From positions 1 through 6,586 of the forward strand of contig JAAHIC010000256.1 of assembly GCA_010671965.1 (NCBI GenBank): a DNA stretch of 6,586 nucleotides. Reading direction: 5' to 3'. Below are positions 4,286 to 6,586 of this stretch, in pieces (positions within the stretch are counted from its first letter, which is position 1; each line of letters opens with the position of its first letter). The notes below the pieces were generated by a model. It was given only the letters and a program-made list of their open reading frames with translations. It was not told the origin of the DNA and made no database searches. The translations under genes and the position numbers were made by a program. Source of the DNA: Leptolyngbya sp. SIO4C5 (GTDB taxonomy: Bacteria; Cyanobacteriota; Cyanobacteriia; Phormidesmidales; Phormidesmidaceae).

Positions 4286-6460
4286 CTAGGTCGGCTTCAG
4301 CGGCAGCGTGACGGTGACGGTGGTGCCAGTAGCGGCGGCTGAGGCGATCGCCAACTCGCCCCCGTGCGCTTCAATGATTCGCTTGGTGATTGCTAATCCC
4401 AGTCCATTGCCGGAAGACTTGGTGGTGAAAAAAGGCTGGGTCAGCTTGGGCAAAACCTCCGATGGAATCGGTTCACCGCCGTTGTGCACCTCAACTACAG
4501 CCCGCTGCTGCGGTTGGTCAATCTCTAAACGACAGAAAACCTGCTCTCCGCCAGCGATCGCCTCACAGGCGTTGCCAATCAGGTTGATGAACACCTGCTT
4601 CAGCTTATCGGTATCGCCTAGAATCGGTGCTGGCTGCTCAGGAACAGAGAACTGAATTTGGCGATCGCTGGCGGCAGGCATCGCCTGCAGCGACTCCAGC
4701 ATTTCCGCCAGTAAACCTTTGAGATCGAGTTCGCTTAGAGCTAGATTTTGCTGTTTGGCATAGAGCAAAATTTCATTTAATAGCCGCTGCAGCCGCTCCG
4801 ATTCTTCCAGCGCGAAGGACAACCGCATTTGTGCTCGCTCCGGCAAATCAAGCCGTTTGAAGGAACTCAGCCCCATCAGCACCGTGGTCAGCGGATTGCG
4901 CACCTCATGGACAATCATGGCGGCTAGCTCACCGATTTCCGCCAGCCGTGCCAGCGCTGCCTCAGCCTGCTTCCGTTCGCTGGTGTCACGAGCTAGTGCC
5001 AAAATTAGGCGATCGCTGCCAAATTCCAGCAGCCCTAGCCGCACCTCGACCGGAAACTGACTACCATCTTGCCGTCGATGGGTGCCTTCAACGGTGGCCG
5101 GACTGCCTACTGTGAGAGACTGCCAGAGCTGGGAAAACTGCTCTGCCGTGAGATCTTGTTGAATATCGGTCACCGATAGCTGCATCAGCTCAGCCCGGCT
5201 ATAGCCCAGACTGTGACAGGCTTGCTGATTGGCATCGACAAAGCCCCCCTGCTCATTAACCACAAAGATGGCATCTACCGCCTGCTCTACCAGCATCCGA
5301 AACCGCTGTTCGCTAGCCCGCAAAGCTTCTTCCGCCTGCTTGCGCTCGGTGATATCGCTAACCACAGATAGAATACAGTCCTGCTGATTGATGCTAATTT
5401 GCTCTGCTGAATACAGCACCGTACGCCTTTCCTGAGTGCGGGTGAGGAAACAGTATTCCCGGTTGCGAATATAGCCGCGATCGCGAATAGTCTGAATCAT
5501 CTGCTGGCGATCGCGGGGATTAGCCCACAGCTTCAGATCTAAGGCCGTTTGCCCAATCACCTGCTCTAAGGAACTGCCGTGGAGCCGCAGAAAGCTGTCG
5601 TTGGCTTCGATCAGCTTGCCATTGATCATCGTGCTCATGGTGATGGGGTTAGGGCTAGAGCGAAACGCTTTAGAAAATTTTTCCTCTGATAGGCGTAGCT
5701 CGGCTTCGGCCTGCTTGCGGTTAGCGATCGCCTCAGAAATTTGCTGTAGCATCTGCTCAAAAGCTGTTACCACATCGCCTAGTTCGTCTTGGCGATAGGT
5801 TTTCGCTGATTCAAAGGCAACTAACCGTGCGTCCTGATCGGCGCTAATCGCCCGTCCGGTCTTGAGCAAGTCCCGCCGCAGCCGCAAAATAGGCGTAATC
5901 AGCAGCCGCTCCAGCACAATCATGGTCGCCCCGGTGACAAAAAAAGAAATGATCACTACTAAGCCGGTAATACGGCCAATGAAAGCAATCACCTCCTGCC
6001 GCACCAAGGTCGTATCGTGGCGAATAATTAGGAGATATTGTCCGTCTAGAGGCGACATCTGCCAAACCGCATCATAACGGTGCTGAGCGCGATTAAGCAG
6101 CGTTTCTTGCCCAGCTGCTACATCAGCGAACGTCAGCGCTGGCGCTTCGCCGAAAGTGCCGACTAGAGTTCCCTCCGCCCGATAGAGTGCTCCTCCCACG
6201 GCAGTGTCATCCTGGGTAGTCCGCAGCCGCATGAGCAGCGCAGCCTCTGTTTGGGGGAGAGCGGTTTGAGCCAGTAGCCCTGAGGCTTTGGCGGCGGCTA
6301 ACTCCTGCTGATAGATTAAAAGCTCGCGCTCGCGGCGGTAGACCGAAGGAATGAGAATAATGCCTTCAATCAGCACAATGCTGGCAAAGACCCAAAAAAC
6401 AATCCGCCGTGAAAGGCGAGTCTTAAACAGGTCAGACAGGGCTTGGCGCTTGGTTGCCAC
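4286..6460 (-). CDS. Membrane sensor histidine kinase: TM-periplasmic-TM-HAMP-PAS-PAS-HisKA-HATPase
   Basis: This 724-residue kinase autophosphorylates on a histidine in response to a signal and passes the phosphate to a response regulator. In order: membrane segment about 19-39; extracytoplasmic region about 40-164; second membrane segment about 165-187; HAMP linker about 185-245; PAS 1 about 257-370; PAS 2 about 381-495; HisKA dimerisation domain about 503-570 with H518 in VHEVRNPL; and ATPase domain about 615-720. The ATPase shows the N-box NLIGNACEAI (N630), the PFFTTK stretch and the G2 box GNGLGLAI. The G1 box reads VHNGGEPIP, with Asn660 where most kinases have Asp. Three RKQAE-type helices (near 248, 373 and 496) join HAMP, PAS 1, PAS 2 and HisKA. 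The start is GTG at 6458-6460; no in-frame ATG is available upstream before a stop. The protein appears full length. The signal sensed is unknown; no haem, flavin or bilin site is evident. Confidence 0.93.
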   Translation of the reverse strand: MATKRQALSDLFKTRLSRRIVFWVFASIVLIEGIILIPSVYRRERELLIYQQELAAAKASGLLAQTALPQTEAALLMRLRTTQDDTAVGGALYRAEGTLVGTFGEAPALTFADVAAGQETLLNRAQHRYDAVWQMSPLDGQYLLIIRHDTTLVRQEVIAFIGRITGLVVIISFFVTGATMIVLERLLITPILRLRRDLLKTGRAISADQDARLVAFESAKTYRQDELGDVVTAFEQMLQQISEAIANRKQAEAELRLSEEKFSKAFRSSPNPITMSTMINGKLIEANDSFLRLHGSSLEQVIGQTALDLKLWANPRDRQQMIQTIRDRGYIRNREYCFLTRTQERRTVLYSAEQISINQQDCILSVVSDITERKQAEEALRASEQRFRMLVEQAVDAIFVVNEQGGFVDANQQACHSLGYSRAELMQLSVTDIQQDLTAEQFSQLWQSLTVGSPATVEGTHRRQDGSQFPVEVRLGLLEFGSDRLILALARDTSERKQAEAALARLAEIGELAAMIVHEVRNPLTTVLMGLSSFKRLDLPERAQMRLSFALEESERLQRLLNEILLYAKQQNLALSELDLKGLLAEMLESLQAMPAASDRQIQFSVPEQPAPILGDTDKLKQVFINLIGNACEAIAGGEQVFCRLEIDQPQQRAVVEVHNGGEPIPSEVLPKLTQPFFTTKSSGNGLGLAITKRIIEAHGGELAIASAAATGTTVTVTLPLKPT

Positions 6461-6586
6461 CGGACTTATTTTCTGCTGCGCAGAATGAGAGGGCTTTGGG
6501 GAATTTTACTGGACTTTGTCTCAGAGGCTGAAGAAAACTGAAAATCGAGAAAGGCTTGTTTTTTGTTTTATCCCCATCAGTCTTTC
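6461..6586 (-). promoter_or_regulatory. Upstream region of the histidine kinase gene
   Basis: On the minus strand TAAAAT (forward 6503-6508) is a good -10 hexamer about 42 bases before the GTG start, but the expected -35 position carries no TTGACA-like sequence. AATAAG just before the GTG is a poor ribosome binding site. Further upstream an AT-rich patch (forward 6557-6570, dominated by T on the plus strand) could aid promoter opening. No coding sequence is supported in this stretch, which runs off the window edge. Confidence 0.25.

Larger units (their letters stand above)
782..5731. repeat. HIP1 octamers (GCGATCGC), 13 copies
   Basis: Exact GCGATCGC copies begin at 782, 1371, 1509, 2176, 3214, 3639, 4344, 4554, 4661, 5009, 5477, 5507 and 5724. 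About 0.1 copy would be expected by chance in this length. Twelve lie inside genes and one (3214) in a leader. This over-representation is a hallmark of many cyanobacterial genomes and is the main basis for the taxonomic call. The entry spans the first to the last copy; it is a dispersed repeat, not an array. Confidence 0.95.

Noticed and set aside
4965..5722. Near-repeats of the type GCCTGCTTGCG within the kinase gene
   Set aside because: They encode the repeated RKQAE linker helices between PAS and HisKA domains; this is domain-level repetition, not a DNA repeat element.
4308..6077. Several open frames of 65-115 codons opposite the histidine kinase, and one on its own strand
   Set aside because: They lie wholly inside a well-supported kinase gene, have Ser/Arg-rich or otherwise atypical composition and match no family; they are frame shadows.
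1..6586. CRISPR array, tRNA, rRNA, insertion sequence or defence island
   Set aside because: No regularly spaced repeats, cloverleaf, transposase motif or defence-type protein was seen; the only mobile-type element is the intein.

Overview
This window looks like a chromosomal segment of a cyanobacterium. The palindrome GCGATCGC (HIP1, the highly iterated cyanobacterial octamer) occurs 13 times in 6.6 kb, where roughly 0.1 would be expected by chance. The replicative helicase C-terminus reads like cyanobacterial DnaB, and one gene matches a protein family I know only from cyanobacteria (DUF6464). The genus cannot be fixed from this window; a filamentous Leptolyngbya-like lineage is only a guess.

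Layout. Positions 1-546 (+) are the 3' end of dnaB, cut by the left window edge. Its first 360 bases are the C-terminal part of an intein and the last 61 codons are the C-extein. Tail-to-tail with it is an ExoD-family membrane protein (559-1179, -). A 185-bp divergent spacer leads to an unrecognised polytopic membrane protein (1365-1919, +), whose 3' end overlaps by 14 bp the end of an exported DUF1499 protein (1906-2430, -). Upstream of that on the same strand is an unrecognised soluble protein with an acidic tail (2548-3210, -). After a second divergent spacer come a small cysteine-containing DUF6464-type protein (3404-3763, +) and a single-domain CheY-like response regulator (3859-4236, +). 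A large membrane sensor histidine kinase with HAMP and two PAS domains (4286-6460, -) converges on the regulator and fills the rest of the window except its own upstream region (6461-6586).

How they fit together. Most genes look like independent cyanobacterial housekeeping or envelope genes rather than one operon. The one plausible functional pair is the orphan receiver protein and the orphan kinase lacking a receiver, which face each other across 49 bp. A CRP-like dyad (GTGA-N6-TCAC) lies just upstream of the regulator gene.

The most unusual element is the intein. It keeps the splicing residues (His-Asn followed by Ser) and the first LAGLIDADG motif of a homing endonuclease, but has no room for the rest of that domain, so it appears to be an intein whose endonuclease has been deleted. 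I found no CRISPR array, tRNA, rRNA, insertion sequence or recognisable defence system, and nothing that convincingly forms a new multi-gene system.
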